From Gammaproteobacteria bacterium (lineage in GTDB: Bacteria > Pseudomonadota > Gammaproteobacteria > WOZS01): a DNA stretch of 35,210 nt. Under the pieces are notes generated by a model. It saw nothing but the letters and a program-made list of their open reading frames with translations, was not told where the DNA came from and did no database searches. Position 1 is the stretch's first letter, and each line of letters opens with the position of its first letter. The stretch lies in contig WOZS01000064.1 in assembly GCA_011620135.1 (NCBI GenBank), positions 1 to 35,210 on the forward strand, given 5' to 3'. Both the position numbers and the translations under genes were made by a program. Below, piece after piece: positions 16,215-26,198 of this stretch.

Positions 16215-16835
16215 TCAGACCATACGGGGGCCGCGTCCTGCTTCCCAGTCTGGCCAGAAGGCCCGAATCCCAGCCACGCCATGGCCACCATAGCGCTGCG
16301 CCTCGACGAGATCATCCGGCCCTACCCCACCCAATGCATAAACAGGCATGCTCGCTTGTGCTGCCAAACGCGCAAAACCATCCCAGCCCAAAGGGAGGCT
16401 GCCTGGATGGCTGGCAGTGGGGCATACCGGGCTCAATACCACGCCATCCACATCCTGTTCGGCAGCAAGCCGTAGTTCCTGTGATGAATGACAGGAAGCG
16501 ACCTGTAACAAGCCAGATACACATTCTCGGCAACGCAACCGGGAGGCGCTCCAGTGCACGCCATCGAACCCCAGGGTATGCGCCTTGTCGGCATCATCGT
16601 GCAGGAAACACAAAACCTGATGGCGCTTGGCCACAGCAAGGCAGGCAGCAAGCAGACGGTCATCGCCCTGGGCCATACCCGGCACATGACGCAGCAGAAC
16701 CATCCGATCACCCTGTTTGCAGACCTGCTCCATGGCCCGCAGAAACCGCAGCCATTCGGCAGACCAGCCTGCTGTGCCGTGCTGTGCTGGGGGGCTGATG
16801 ACATAGTGCCGGGGCAGGTCAGGACAGGGTCCCAT
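16215..16835 (-). CDS. stand-alone thiamine-phosphate-synthase-like protein
   Basis: This protein resembles the TMP-synthase/TenI-like domain usually fused behind a Nudix (MutT) hydrolase and encoded near secA in Beta- and Gammaproteobacteria. The credible start is an ATG at 16835 inside the last codons of secA (17-nt overlap, different frame), giving 206 residues. A longer reading would run through secA. Recognisable segments are GVHWSASRL (92-100), SCHSSQEL (114-121), [11 protein letters not shown] (135-145) and [13 protein letters not shown] (164-176). The key ThiE residues are altered: the phosphate/substrate loop reads PTASHPG rather than the TxTK type, and the HLGQ-type motif is VHWS. 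It is therefore probably not a genuine thiamine synthase. No Nudix domain remains. Confidence 0.78.
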   Translation of the reverse strand: MGPCPDLPRHYVISPPAQHGTAGWSAEWLRFLRAMEQVCKQGDRMVLLRHVPGMAQGDDRLLAACLAVAKRHQVLCFLHDDADKAHTLGFDGVHWSASRLRCRECVSGLLQVASCHSSQELRLAAEQDVDGVVLSPVCPTASHPGSLPLGWDGFARLAAQASMPVYALGGVGPDDLVEAQRYGGHGVAGIRAFWPDWEAGRGPRMV

Positions 16836-19614
16836 GACAGTGCTTGAACTTCTTGCCTGAACCACAAGGACAGGGTTCGTTGCGACCCACCTTGGGCATG
16901 GTCCGCACATAGGGTGTCGGTGCGGATTCAGGATGTGCCGCGGCTGGCTGCTTCCCCGCCATAGAGCGCTGCAGGCTGGGCGCAGGTTCTTCGCTGGACA
17001 ATGCCCCGGCCTCATCGGCAAGAGCAAGAGGAATGGCCGGCGCCTGATCATGACGCAATGTCAGGTTGATGACATCCGCCTGCTCATTGCCGGGTGGTAG
17101 CGTGGCATCCGGGTTTTCCTTGTTCATTTTGAGCTGGAAGAGGGTGACCACCGTTTCTTCTTCCATGGCGGCAACCATCTGCCCAAACATACTGAATGCC
17201 TCTTTCTTATACTCTTGCTTGGGATCGCGCTGGGCATAGCCCCGCAGGTGAATACCCTGGCGCAGGTAGTCCATGGCCACCAGATGCTCGCGCCACAGGT
17301 TGTCCAGGACACGCAACTGCACCCACTTTTCCAGATGGTGGACCAAGCCGCCCTCGAGGCCGTCCCATTTGGCGAGATAAGCCTGCTCCAGGGCATCGAG
17401 TATCTTATTCATGAAATCTTCGTGGGTCTCGGTCGACTCAAGCCAGGATGCCAGCGGCAGTTCAACGAACAGCTCGGCAGAGAGAAAATTGGCAAGCCCA
17501 GGAACGTCCCACAGATCCTCGCTCGCTTGCTCAGGGACGAAACGCTCCACGAGATGGCGCAGCACCTTGTGGCGCATCTGCCGAAAGAAAGCAGACATGT
17601 CATCGCTGCCCAGGAGTTCGTTACGCAGTTGATAGATCACCTTGCGCTGCTCATTGCCCACGTTGTCGTATTCCAGCAACTGCTTGCGGATGTCAAAGTT
17701 ATGTGCTTCCACCTTTTTCTGAGCGTTTTCGATGAATCGGGTTGTCAGGCGGTGCTCGATCACCTCATCATCCTTGACCCCAAGCCGCTGCAGCATGCCA
17801 ATGCGCTTGTGTGAACCAAAGATACGCAGCAGGTTGTCCTCCAGGGAAACGAAAAAGCGTGAAGTGCCCGGGTCGCCCTGTCTGCCAGCACGGCCTCGCA
17901 ACTGGTTGTCTACCCGCCGGGATTCGTTGCGCTCGCTGCCGATCACATAGAGCCCGCCGCTGGCCAGCACGGCATCATGAGCACTCTGCCAGGCAGTATG
18001 CAGTTCTTGCACCAGAGCATCCTCATGATCCTTTGAGTCCTTGCCCATGGCGCGACACATGGCCTCGAAATTGCCACCGAGCACAATATCCGTACCCCGA
18101 CCAGCCATATTGGTGGCAATGGTCACAGAGCCGGGACGCCCGGCCTGGGCTATGATCTCGGCCTCACGTTCATGATTCTTGGCATTCAATACCTCATGAG
18201 GTATGCCCTGTTCCTTCAGGGTGGCGGCCAGGTGCTCGGATGCCTCGATGGAGGCCGTGCCCACCAGGACCGGCTGGTTGCGCCCATGGGCCTCCTGGAT
18301 CTCCTCGATGACAGCAGCCATCTTGGCCTCTGCCCGCAGGAAGACCAGATCAGCGTGATCGATGCGGATCATGGGCTTGTTGGTGGGGATCACCACCACC
18401 TCGAGGCCATAGATCTCATGGAACTCATAGGCCTCGGTATCCGCGGTGCCGGTCATACCAGCCAGTTTGTCATAGAGCCTGAAGAAGTTCTGGAATGTGA
18501 TCGAGGCCAGGGTCTGGTTCTCCCGCTGGATCGGCACACCCTCCTTGGCCTCGATGGCCTGATGCAGCCCATCGGACCAGCGCCGTCCCGGCATGAGGCG
18601 TCCGGTAAACTCATCGACAATGATGACCTCATTGTTGCGCACGATGTAATCCACATTGCGACGAAAGAGTTGTTGGGCGCGCAATGCCGCCATGATGTGG
18701 TGCATGAGCACGATCTGGTTTGCCTCATAGAGGCTGGCGCCGGCCTCGATCAGCCCAGCCTCCACCAACAACTCCTCCACATGATGATGCCCTTCTTCCG
18801 AGAGATAGACCTGCCTTGCCTTCTCATCTACCCAGAAATCACCGCTGCCTTCCTCATTTTCCTGACGCTTCAGCCTGGGGACGATGGCGTCCAGTTTTGC
18901 ATACAGCCCGACGTCCTCATTGCTGGCCCCGGAAATGATCAACGGCGTGCGCGCCTCGTCGATCAGAATGGAATCCACTTCGTCCACGATGGCATAGGAC
19001 AGCTCACGCTGCACCTTGTCATCCATGCTGAAGGCCATATTGTCGCGCAAATAATCAAAACCCAGCTCATTATTGGTGGCATAGACCACGTCGCAGGCAT
19101 AATTGGCGCGCTTTTCTTCCGGGCTCTGTTCCGACAGCACCACGCCCACAGACAGACCCACCGCTTCATACACAGGACGCATCCATGCCGCGTCTCTTTT
19201 GGCCAGATATTCATTGACCGTGACCACATGCACACCATGCCCGGGCAGGGCATTCAGACTGGCCGCCAACGTGGCCACCAGCGTCTTGCCCTCGCCGGTG
19301 CGCATCTCGGCAATCTTGCCTTCGTGCAACGCCAACCCGCCCAGGAGCTGCACCGGAAAATGGCGCAGACCCAATGTCCGACTGGCCGCCTCCCGGACAG
19401 CAGCAAACATCTCCGGCAACATCTGTTCCAATGACCGGCCCTGTGCCAATTGCTGGCGCAGGCGTGGCGCCATCTGGCGCAATGCCTCATCCGACAAGGC
19501 CGAGATGGCCTGCGCCTCAGCCTCGATGGCAGCCACTGTCTGCTGCATGCGCCGCAACATCCTGTGGTTGCGGCTGCCAAAGAAGCGGGTCAATACCGTC
19601 GCCAAAGCACCCAT
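16819..19614 (-). CDS. secA: preprotein translocase ATPase SecA
   Basis: SecA drives export of preproteins through SecYEG. The 931-residue length and domains match full-size proteobacterial SecA: NBD1 with Walker A MRTGEGKT (104-111) and a [11 protein letters not shown] region near 216-226, the preprotein cross-linking domain, NBD2 with [13 protein letters not shown] near 500, the helical scaffold, and a C-terminal SecB/lipid-binding zinc site (Cys915, Cys917, Cys926, His927). The ATG start is 5 nt after the stop of the M23 peptidase gene, so the two are co-transcribed. The 3' end overlaps the TMP-synthase-like start. No SecM-like leader is visible; the M23 gene occupies that position. Confidence 0.98.
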   Translation of the reverse strand: MGALATVLTRFFGSRNHRMLRRMQQTVAAIEAEAQAISALSDEALRQMAPRLRQQLAQGRSLEQMLPEMFAAVREAASRTLGLRHFPVQLLGGLALHEGKIAEMRTGEGKTLVATLAASLNALPGHGVHVVTVNEYLAKRDAAWMRPVYEAVGLSVGVVLSEQSPEEKRANYACDVVYATNNELGFDYLRDNMAFSMDDKVQRELSYAIVDEVDSILIDEARTPLIISGASNEDVGLYAKLDAIVPRLKRQENEEGSGDFWVDEKARQVYLSEEGHHHVEELLVEAGLIEAGASLYEANQIVLMHHIMAALRAQQLFRRNVDYIVRNNEVIIVDEFTGRLMPGRRWSDGLHQAIEAKEGVPIQRENQTLASITFQNFFRLYDKLAGMTGTADTEAYEFHEIYGLEVVVIPTNKPMIRIDHADLVFLRAEAKMAAVIEEIQEAHGRNQPVLVGTASIEASEHLAATLKEQGIPHEVLNAKNHEREAEIIAQAGRPGSVTIATNMAGRGTDIVLGGNFEAMCRAMGKDSKDHEDALVQELHTAWQSAHDAVLASGGLYVIGSERNESRRVDNQLRGRAGRQGDPGTSRFFVSLEDNLLRIFGSHKRIGMLQRLGVKDDEVIEHRLTTRFIENAQKKVEAHNFDIRKQLLEYDNVGNEQRKVIYQLRNELLGSDDMSAFFRQMRHKVLRHLVERFVPEQASEDLWDVPGLANFLSAELFVELPLASWLESTETHEDFMNKILDALEQAYLAKWDGLEGGLVHHLEKWVQLRVLDNLWREHLVAMDYLRQGIHLRGYAQRDPKQEYKKEAFSMFGQMVAAMEEETVVTLFQLKMNKENPDATLPPGNEQADVINLTLRHDQAPAIPLALADEAGALSSEEPAPSLQRSMAGKQPAAAHPESAPTPYVRTMPKVGRNEPCPCGSGKKFKHCHGTLS

Positions 19615-19619
19615 GGACT

Positions 19620-20699
19620 CTATCCCTTGTTTCGCAGAAATGGGTCAGGGTTCACAGGCTTTTCATTGAACAACACCTCAAAATGCACATGAGGCCCTGT
19701 GGAGCGCCCCGTGGACCCAGCCAGAGCCACCACCTGGCCCCGCAACACCTTGTCCCCCACCTGGACCAGCAGCTTGCTGTTGTGGCCATATCTGGTGTGA
19801 TAGCCACCGCCATGGTTGATCTCCACCAGCAAGCCATAAGCCCCGTTGCGCTCGGCCTTGACCACGATCCCTTCTGCCACGGCACTGACAGGCTCGCCAC
19901 GCTGGGCTGCCAGATCATAGCCGCCATGAAAGGCGCGTCTCCCGGTAAAAGGATCACGGCGCACACCATAGGGCGAGACTATCCAAGTATCGGGCAAGGG
20001 GCTGCCTGTTGGATGCATGGCCTGACGCAAGGAACGCATGGACAACAAGCCTTCCAGGGCATTGAGCTGAATCTCGCGCTGCTGGGCGCGGCGCTGCAGG
20101 ACAGCAAGAGCTTCTTCCATGGCAGGCGCAGTGTCATCATACTCATGATTGGCTCTGCCAGCAATGGAAGACGAAGAGCCATGACCCTGTTCTTCAGCCA
20201 CCTGCTGCGGTTGTTTTTCGCTTGTGCCATCCGCAAGACAATCTTCCGGTCCACCCAGTGCAGGCGGGGTATCAAGATTGAATTCTTTTTTGTCCAAGCC
20301 ACCCAAATCCACCAGACGCTTGCCCAATGCCTCAAGGCGCGTCAGGCGAGCCTCGGCCTCCCCCAGATTGACCGCCAAGGCACGCAACCGCCTGACCTCC
20401 ACCCCCTGGGAAGAAGCCATCTGGGGGGCAGCGCTCGCCAGCATCCCGTCAACTGGTATCCTTGGCGTGGCGCCTGTCAGAGCGGGTCTCTTTTCCGCTG
20501 GCAGGCCATGCCCAGACAGCAACCCAACCCCCAGACCCAGACCGAATCCAGCCAATACAAAAGAAACAAACCCAACCCCAAGCACACCTGGTGATATGCT
20601 GCGTAAGGCACCATGGCGCCGATAAAAAACCTGTACCGAACTCAGCGCCAAAGCCAATCTCTTCTTGTTGCGCCCTCTTGCCAAAAAACTATTTCCCAC
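19620..20699 (-). CDS. M23 (LytM/peptidoglycan endopeptidase) family protein
   Basis: This 359-residue cell-envelope protein combines a cytoplasmic basic N-terminus, one membrane segment (about 40-62), a periplasmic coiled-coil-like region (about 105-150) and a C-terminal LytM domain. The zinc site appears complete: HGGYD with His and Asp near 258-262, and HVH (337-339). It is the usual gene upstream of secA in many Beta- and Gammaproteobacteria, with the characteristic [16 protein letters not shown] stretch. It either cleaves peptidoglycan cross-links or activates amidases. The start is a GTG at 20699 with only a weak GATGAG upstream, so the exact N-terminus is uncertain. Only 5 nt separate it from secA. 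Confidence 0.9.
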   Translation of the reverse strand: MGNSFLARGRNKKRLALALSSVQVFYRRHGALRSISPGVLGVGFVSFVLAGFGLGLGVGLLSGHGLPAEKRPALTGATPRIPVDGMLASAAPQMASSQGVEVRRLRALAVNLGEAEARLTRLEALGKRLVDLGGLDKKEFNLDTPPALGGPEDCLADGTSEKQPQQVAEEQGHGSSSSIAGRANHEYDDTAPAMEEALAVLQRRAQQREIQLNALEGLLSMRSLRQAMHPTGSPLPDTWIVSPYGVRRDPFTGRRAFHGGYDLAAQRGEPVSAVAEGIVVKAERNGAYGLLVEINHGGGYHTRYGHNSKLLVQVGDKVLRGQVVALAGSTGRSTGPHVHFEVLFNEKPVNPDPFLRNKG

Positions 20700-21071
20700 C
20701 GCTCATCGGCATACGCCCCCAAGGGACCGCCTTGATCCTGTTTTTTGATCTGCCTGGAACCCATCGCCATCCATGAACTGATTACAGTGCCTCGTTCAGG
20801 AAGATTATACCCCGGATCGCAGGTCAGGTTCCCGCCGGGTGCCGGTAAGGAAGGTGACGGTCAGACATTGGGGGCAGTTGATCCGCAATTGGCGGATCAG
20901 GGAAAAAATAGCAGCCTGGACTGATTACCCGGAAAACCGCCATAAAAACCATGGCTCAACTGGGTTGATTGCACTCAACGGACACGAGGATTCCCTTTTT
21001 CACTCCTGCCTGCTCGGCCACCGATCCTGTACGCCATGATCCGTGGGCGACAGGAGTGGCCTGGCCTGAGA
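20700..21071. other. 372-nt non-coding stretch upstream of the M23-secA operon
   Basis: No credible ORF lies here. It contains a TATAAT box on the minus strand (20804-20809) that could serve the M23-secA transcript. It also holds an 8-bp stem with 5-nt loop (20879-20886 with 20892-20899, TGATCCGC/GCGGATCA). Just after the spoVR stop, CACTCCTG/CAGGAGTG (21001-21008 with 21051-21058) overlaps GGCCAC/GTGGCC (21016-21021 with 21056-21061), so the two pairings exclude each other. None has a proper T-tract. Confidence 0.6.
20804..20809 (-). promoter_or_regulatory. candidate -10 box for the M23-secA operon
   Basis: TATAAT on the minus strand, about 105 nt upstream of the GTG of the M23 gene. No good -35 hexamer stands 16-18 nt away, so the assignment rests on the -10 match and position alone. 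Confidence 0.35.
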
Positions 21072-22469
21072 TCAGGTTGTATCCTCGATGCCCAGCCATT
21101 CCTCCTGGCCGCGTTTGTTGATGGTCTGCAGGCGCACGCCACGACGCCATACCTGTTGGATATATTCCAGCACATGATTGGCTGCATCCGGATCGAGCCC
21201 ACGACCATCCAGCTGATGGTCGTGCCTCAACATGAGGCATCCATCCCTTCTGATGGAATCCACCACGATATGTGGTGCACCAAAGTTATACTTGGCGCGC
21301 AGCAGATCCTCCTTGATGGCATCCAGATCCATGTCGGCAGCTGTGATTTCTCCATTGCGCCGCTGCCGATATTGAAACAACTTGAGTTCCTTGGCCAGTG
21401 CCTGGTCGAGATGGTTGCGGATGAACCCGGCATCATCTTCCTCGGTCATGACGCGCCGGGCGGCCGCTATACCGCCCTCCTCGATCAGACGATCCCACAG
21501 GACAAAACCCAGATGATAGGGATTGATGGCCAGGGATATCTGTTCGTCAGCCGCATAGGGACGCACCACATCAGAATGGGTCTTGATGGCTTCGAGGTAG
21601 AGATCCTGCGGTAAAAAAGAAGCCTCGCGCAGCAATCTGGCATGCCAATAGGAAGCCCATCCCTCATTCATGATCTGGCAGGCAAAGATTGGTTGGAAAT
21701 AGAAGGATTCCTGACGCACGGCCAGAAAGATATCCCGCTCCCAGGGCTCCATGTCAGGGGCATAGTGGGCAATGAACCACAAGAGATCGGTTTCCGGATG
21801 GGGCGGCACCGGGACGGACCTGCGCCTTGCTGATCCGGCAGGACCGCCTGGCTCGTCCGATGCTTGTTCCCCCGTGTCTCTGGGTGCAAGCCGCGCCAAC
21901 CGTTCCCGGAATGGGTCCTGGGATGGTGCCGGCGTGACTTCTTCCTCGGATGGATACGGCACCCTGCGCAGATCCATGTGGGTATCGATATGCTGCTCCA
22001 GGGAGAGTGCGGCGTCCAGGACACGCTCCACGCGCGCCTGACCGTATTTTTCAATGGCCTGGTTGATCTGATAGGCATGGGCTGCAGCCTGCTCGACGAT
22101 ATGATAGCCCACCTGCTCCTGGGTGCGCCTGAAAAGCAGGTTATTCTTGCTAAAATCCGCATGACCCAGCACATGAGCCAGTACCAGGGTATTTTCAGCC
22201 TCATTGTTGGTGTCGGCCAAAAAGGCCTGCCCTGGATCTCCTGGCACCACCACCTCGAAGATATGCGAATGGCCCATGCGATGCTGGATCAGCTGGTAGA
22301 TGTAGCGTACGCCAAATGACCAATGCGGCATGCGCACCGGCAAACCATAAACTGCCACCTCCGTCATGAAGCTGGGCGGCACGGATTGGAATCGCACAGG
22401 AAAATAATCCAAGCCGAAACCCCTTGCCAGGTCCTCGATTTTTTCCAGGTACAAGCTTTCGTTGCTCAT
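21072..22469 (-). CDS. SpoVR family protein (YcgB-like)
   Basis: This 465-residue SpoVR-family protein is the third member of the prkA-yeaH-ycgB set. Conserved features are the N-terminal DYFPVRFQ and MPHWSFG segments, HIFEVV, the NNEAENTLVLAHVLGHADF block with several histidines, MNEGWASYWH and NPYHLGF. A low-complexity acidic/proline linker lies around 190-235. Biochemical activity is unknown; the family is linked to stationary-phase and stress responses, and to cortex formation in Bacillus. The ATG at 22469 follows GAGGGG by a few nucleotides; an in-frame TTG at 22487 is less likely. It begins 35 nt after the yeaH stop. I see no T-tract terminator downstream. Confidence 0.93.
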   Translation of the reverse strand: MSNESLYLEKIEDLARGFGLDYFPVRFQSVPPSFMTEVAVYGLPVRMPHWSFGVRYIYQLIQHRMGHSHIFEVVVPGDPGQAFLADTNNEAENTLVLAHVLGHADFSKNNLLFRRTQEQVGYHIVEQAAAHAYQINQAIEKYGQARVERVLDAALSLEQHIDTHMDLRRVPYPSEEEVTPAPSQDPFRERLARLAPRDTGEQASDEPGGPAGSARRRSVPVPPHPETDLLWFIAHYAPDMEPWERDIFLAVRQESFYFQPIFACQIMNEGWASYWHARLLREASFLPQDLYLEAIKTHSDVVRPYAADEQISLAINPYHLGFVLWDRLIEEGGIAAARRVMTEEDDAGFIRNHLDQALAKELKLFQYRQRRNGEITAADMDLDAIKEDLLRAKYNFGAPHIVVDSIRRDGCLMLRHDHQLDGRGLDPDAANHVLEYIQQVWRRGVRLQTINKRGQEEWLGIEDTT

Positions 22470-22504
22470 GCTGCCCCTCTTGCTCAAGGGTCTAACGCCG
22501 CCAC

Positions 22505-23662
22505 TCAGTGCACACCATGGGCGGCCTCATGGCTAAAAAAGACGCGAATAGCCTCGAAGACATCTTCTTCGCGCTGCACGGCGAAACCAGCACCCTGACC
22601 CCCCTCTGCGATGACATCGGCAAAAATACGTCCTGTCTCGGTATCCAGAGGAATACGCGGCGAGCCCACCTCCACATATCCCATGTAATTGGCTGCAGAG
22701 GCAATCTGCCGTAAGCCCGCAGTAGCCGCCTCCCGATCATCGGAAAAGTTTTCACCGTCCGAAGCATAAAAGAAATAGATGTTATATCGGGATGGATCGA
22801 AGCGTTCTGCGACCATGGACGCAACCCTGTTGAAGCAGGCCGAGGCCACGGTTCCGCCTTGTCCTGCCACCTGGAAGAATTCTTCCTCGCTGAACTCCCA
22901 GGCCTCCACGGTGTGGGCGACAAAGGCCCCTTCCAGCTTGGGATACTGTCGCCGTACCCCCTCCAGCGCCCAGAAAAAGAAGGACTTGGCCAGCTGTCGT
23001 TCGCGATTGCCCATGCTGCCCGAGGCATCCAGGCCAAACAGGCAGACAGCCTGGGTGGCCGGTGTGGGCCTGCGCCTCAACTGGCGAAAACGCAGGTCAT
23101 CATTGATGATGGCGGCAGCACTGCCCGTGCTGGAGCGCCTCTTGATGGCTTCCCGCATGGTGCGACGGCGATCCAGCCGCGCCCTGGGGCCTTTTTTGTC
23201 CAACCCCTCGCGTACCCAGTCGTCATCATCCATGGCGGTATCATGCTTGGGTTTGAGATCGGGCAATGCCAGCTCCTGCCACAACCATTCCACCACCTCG
23301 TCGATTTTCATCTCGACGCGGAACTCAAGACCACCGTCCTCGTTGCCGCCGCCACCACTGCGCTGGCGGTCAGCGGGGCGCAGCACATCGCCCGCTGTCA
23401 CCTGACCCTGGCCAACGCCCGTGTTGTCACTGTCCTGATTCAGGCGGAAGCGGTAATGCTCCAGCACCTTGACCGGTATCTGGACCTTGCGATTGCCCAG
23501 ATTCCCCAGGGAATCGGCCTGTGACAGGATGCGCGGCAAACCATGCAGCAACTGCTCGCGCATTTTTTGGTTGTGCCGCAGCCAGTCCCGCGCGCCCCTG
23601 GAAAAGAGGTCATACCAGCGCAACTCTTCATGATTGGCCGTCATGGAACAGATTCCCGTCAT
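22505..23662 (-). CDS. yeaH: DUF444 / YeaH family protein with VWA-type domain
   Basis: This 385-residue cytoplasmic protein is the usual partner of the PrkA kinase. The N-terminal half is charged, with a GGGGN linker near 103-107. The C-terminal half is a von Willebrand A-like domain with a MIDAS-type metal motif DASGS (212-216) followed by alternating beta-strands (AVCLFGL, IYFFYASDGENF). Its molecular role is not established; co-occurrence with PrkA and SpoVR suggests an adaptor or substrate in stress signalling. I choose the ATG at 23662, with GAGGG 8 nt upstream; a second ATG at 23644 and a TTG at 23713 are alternatives. It begins 64 nt after the prkA stop and ends 35 nt before spoVR. 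Confidence 0.92.
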   Translation of the reverse strand: MTGICSMTANHEELRWYDLFSRGARDWLRHNQKMREQLLHGLPRILSQADSLGNLGNRKVQIPVKVLEHYRFRLNQDSDNTGVGQGQVTAGDVLRPADRQRSGGGGNEDGGLEFRVEMKIDEVVEWLWQELALPDLKPKHDTAMDDDDWVREGLDKKGPRARLDRRRTMREAIKRRSSTGSAAAIINDDLRFRQLRRRPTPATQAVCLFGLDASGSMGNRERQLAKSFFFWALEGVRRQYPKLEGAFVAHTVEAWEFSEEEFFQVAGQGGTVASACFNRVASMVAERFDPSRYNIYFFYASDGENFSDDREAATAGLRQIASAANYMGYVEVGSPRIPLDTETGRIFADVIAEGGQGAGFAVQREEDVFEAIRVFFSHEAAHGVH

Positions 23663-23726
23663 GACAATAACCCTCGCCTTGTTATGGATACCGCCCCGCC
23701 AGTCAGAAACCAAACATCGACTGTTG

Positions 23727-25682
23727 CTATTCCTGTGACAACAACGTCGTCACGTAATTGAGCGCTTCCTTGGCGCTGTGCTCATCATAACCATACTCGT
23801 CCATGAGGCGCGCCTGGACCGCCGAGATCTTGTGCTGCGTCTCCTCATCGGGACGGGTCACCGAGCTCACCAGCCGCAACACATCACGGCGCTCCTCGAA
23901 CAGATACTGCTCGATGGCCTCATGCAGCCGGGCATGACTGTCCAGCGTGAAACGCTGCCCCTGCTTGAAGGCCACCATGGCCTTGCGTACCACCTCCTGG
24001 CGGAAGGACTGCTTGCCGGCTTCAGAGATGCGGATCTTCTCCTCCACCTGGCGCAAGAAGCGCTCATCCGGCTTGCGGCGCTCATTGGTCATGGGATCCT
24101 CTACCTCACGGTTGTCCAGGGAGGCTTCCACCTCGTCCAGGTATTTCTCCAGCAGTCCCTGGGCCTCGTCCTCGAAGGAGGCGAACAACGCCTTGTGCAC
24201 GTCTTCCTTCACCCAGCGGTTATAGCAATCCTTGCGGGCCAGTACCAGAAAATCGACCCACGCCCGCTTCTGCTTGGCGTCCATGCGCGCATCGGAATCG
24301 ATGGCGTCCTTGATGGCCAGGAGAACCTCCATGCTGGTCAGGCTCCTGCGATCGCCCCGGATGAGAGCCGATGACAGGGCGTTGACCACGAAGCGCGGGC
24401 TGACACCAGACAGACCTTCTTCAGGTTGCTCGTGGCGCAAGCGTTCCCCTTCGCTCCTGGAAATGCCCTCCACATCCTCACCGGCAAAGAGGCGCAGCTT
24501 CTTGCTGGCATCCATGGTGGGACTTTCCTTGAAGCGCGTCAGTACCGCAAACACGGCCGCCACCTTGAGGGCATGCGGGTCAAGATGCACACCGGTAAAG
24601 GCCTGGGTTCCAGCGATGAGCTTCTGGTAGATGCGCGCCTCATCCTTGTAGGAAAGCGTATAGGGCACCTGGACGATCACCATGCGATCCAAAAGCGCCT
24701 CGTTCTCCCTTTCCTGCAGGAATTTCTGGAACTCGGCAAGGTTGGTATGCGCCAGCACCGTCTCATCCATGTAGATCAAGGGAAACCGGGACACCTTGAC
24801 ATTTCTTTCCTGGGTAAGGGTCAGCAGCAGATACAGAAACTCGCGTTTGACCTTGAGAATCTCGATCATCTCCAGGACGCCGCGGCTGGCGGCATAGACA
24901 GCCCCGGACCACGACCAGGCCCGCGGATCGCCTTCATCGCCATATTCGGCCACCTTGGCCAGATCCACCGAACCCACCAGATCGGCGATGTCGGCCGTGG
25001 TTGGATCGTGGGGAGCATAGGTTCCCACTCCCATGCGACCCGCCTCGGAGAGAAACACGCGCTCCACCGGTAGGCGCATGGCATCACCATCGAAATCCTG
25101 CTCCAGGCGACTGCGACAAAAGGGGCAGACCTCTCCTTGCAAGCCCACCCCATACTCTTCCCGAAAGGTGGCGCGCAACGTATGAGGGATCACATTCAGT
25201 GGCGACTCATGACTTGGACAGCCGGCAATGGCATAGATGGCACCATCATCGGTGAGGCTATATTCCTCGAGCCCCCGCTTCAGCAGGATAACCAGGCTTG
25301 ACTTGCCGCCTGACGGGGGGCCCAGAAGCAACAACAGCCGCCGCGCCACCTCGGAGCCCACGCTGGCTGCCTTGAAATAGGAAACCACCCGCTCCAGGGC
25401 CTCGTCGATGCCAAACAGTTCCTGGCGGAACAAGGCCGTGGGGTCTTCTGCGACACCTTCCCCGCCCACTGTGGCCTCTTGGCCATTCTTCCCCTTATGA
25501 CCCTGCCAGCACAGCATGTCCCAGATGTATTGATGGCTGTTCCGGCTCAGACGTCGTGGCGCCGCCGGAAAGACGTCGGTCAGAAACTCGCGCAACGAGC
25601 CGCGCCACTGCGTCGCACGATGATCCCGCGAATAGCTTTCCAGGGCCTCCAGAAAGCGGCTTGCTGAATCGCTTACTCCCAT
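23727..25682 (-). CDS. prkA: PrkA-type serine protein kinase (YeaG)
   Basis: This 651-residue protein has an N-terminal AAA-like ATPase module with Walker A GPPSGGKSS (121-129) and a C-terminal PrkA domain distantly related to cAMP-dependent kinases. It carries the conserved segments RNSHQYIWDML (47-57), CPSHESP (155-161), CPFC (186-189), IYMDETVLAHTN and ERENEALLDRM. The CPFC pair with a neighbouring cysteine could bind metal, which is inference. YeaG is induced by nitrogen starvation and stationary phase in enterobacteria. The ATG start has AGAGG 8 nt upstream. It leads the operon prkA-yeaH-spoVR; the promoter should lie in the AT-rich segment just beyond 25682, but I could not fix a -10/-35 pair. 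Confidence 0.95.
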   Translation of the reverse strand: MGVSDSASRFLEALESYSRDHRATQWRGSLREFLTDVFPAAPRRLSRNSHQYIWDMLCWQGHKGKNGQEATVGGEGVAEDPTALFRQELFGIDEALERVVSYFKAASVGSEVARRLLLLLGPPSGGKSSLVILLKRGLEEYSLTDDGAIYAIAGCPSHESPLNVIPHTLRATFREEYGVGLQGEVCPFCRSRLEQDFDGDAMRLPVERVFLSEAGRMGVGTYAPHDPTTADIADLVGSVDLAKVAEYGDEGDPRAWSWSGAVYAASRGVLEMIEILKVKREFLYLLLTLTQERNVKVSRFPLIYMDETVLAHTNLAEFQKFLQERENEALLDRMVIVQVPYTLSYKDEARIYQKLIAGTQAFTGVHLDPHALKVAAVFAVLTRFKESPTMDASKKLRLFAGEDVEGISRSEGERLRHEQPEEGLSGVSPRFVVNALSSALIRGDRRSLTSMEVLLAIKDAIDSDARMDAKQKRAWVDFLVLARKDCYNRWVKEDVHKALFASFEDEAQGLLEKYLDEVEASLDNREVEDPMTNERRKPDERFLRQVEEKIRISEAGKQSFRQEVVRKAMVAFKQGQRFTLDSHARLHEAIEQYLFEERRDVLRLVSSVTRPDEETQHKISAVQARLMDEYGYDEHSAKEALNYVTTLLSQE

Positions 25683-26197
25683 GTTACAATCCTCTCACTT
25701 TTGAGATTAAAGAACAAAAAGGCGATCACGAACTCATGCACAATGTCCTCCTGGAAGCTGAACCAGGGAAATGAAGTGCCCTACCTTGAACCGCCCTATT
25801 CTCTTATGTATTGCTGTATTGCGTTTCGGAAACAAGCGCTTGCCCCAACCTCCAAAAACCATACCCATTATGGATCCAGCAACTTTGATGCCACAGCGGG
25901 GCTGCTGTTCCCCAGTCATCACCCGGGCGCCCCGCTTCTGTAGCCAACCACAGCGCGGATCGAAGCCATCGCATAAGGGCCTGTATCTACCAAGATACCT
26001 CACAGTTGGCGGATCATGCCTTGTTTGCGAATCTCATCCTGGCTGATACTATCCGCCCTCTCTATTGCCAAAGCATTGCGCACTTCTTGCACTTTTGTAG
26101 TGCATAGAGGTGCGTCTCCAACCCATATTGGGCAACGAGTGTCCTCGCGTCGCACAAGCCTAGAGCAATTGCTTTTATCATGCCCTGATTCAGGGCA
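25683..26197. other. 515-nt intergenic stretch between flhB-like tail gene and prkA
   Basis: No gene I can support lies here. The prkA-proximal 60 nt are AT-rich and probably hold its promoter. The far end carries the hairpin after the flhB-like stop. A 39-codon minus-strand ORF (26062-26181) with a CKKC motif starts inside that hairpin without a ribosome site. The rest shows no repeats, tRNA or known element, and may be decayed sequence. Confidence 0.55.
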
Positions 26198-26198
26198 T
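26180..26198 (-). terminator. hairpin at the stop codon of the flhB-like gene
   Basis: ATGCCCTG/CAGGGCAT forms an 8-bp stem with a 3-nt loop, beginning at the last base of the TAA stop on the minus strand. It is followed by GATAAAAGC, not a T-tract, so Rho-independent termination would be weak. Confidence 0.4.

Noticed and set aside
18172-19434. 420-codon plus-strand ORF opposite secA
   Set aside because: Antisense to the conserved SecA motor domains; a His/Leu-rich shadow product.
20879-20899. terminator TGATCCGC/GCGGATCA upstream of the M23 gene
   Set aside because: The 8-bp stem has no T-tract in the relevant direction and follows no gene closely.
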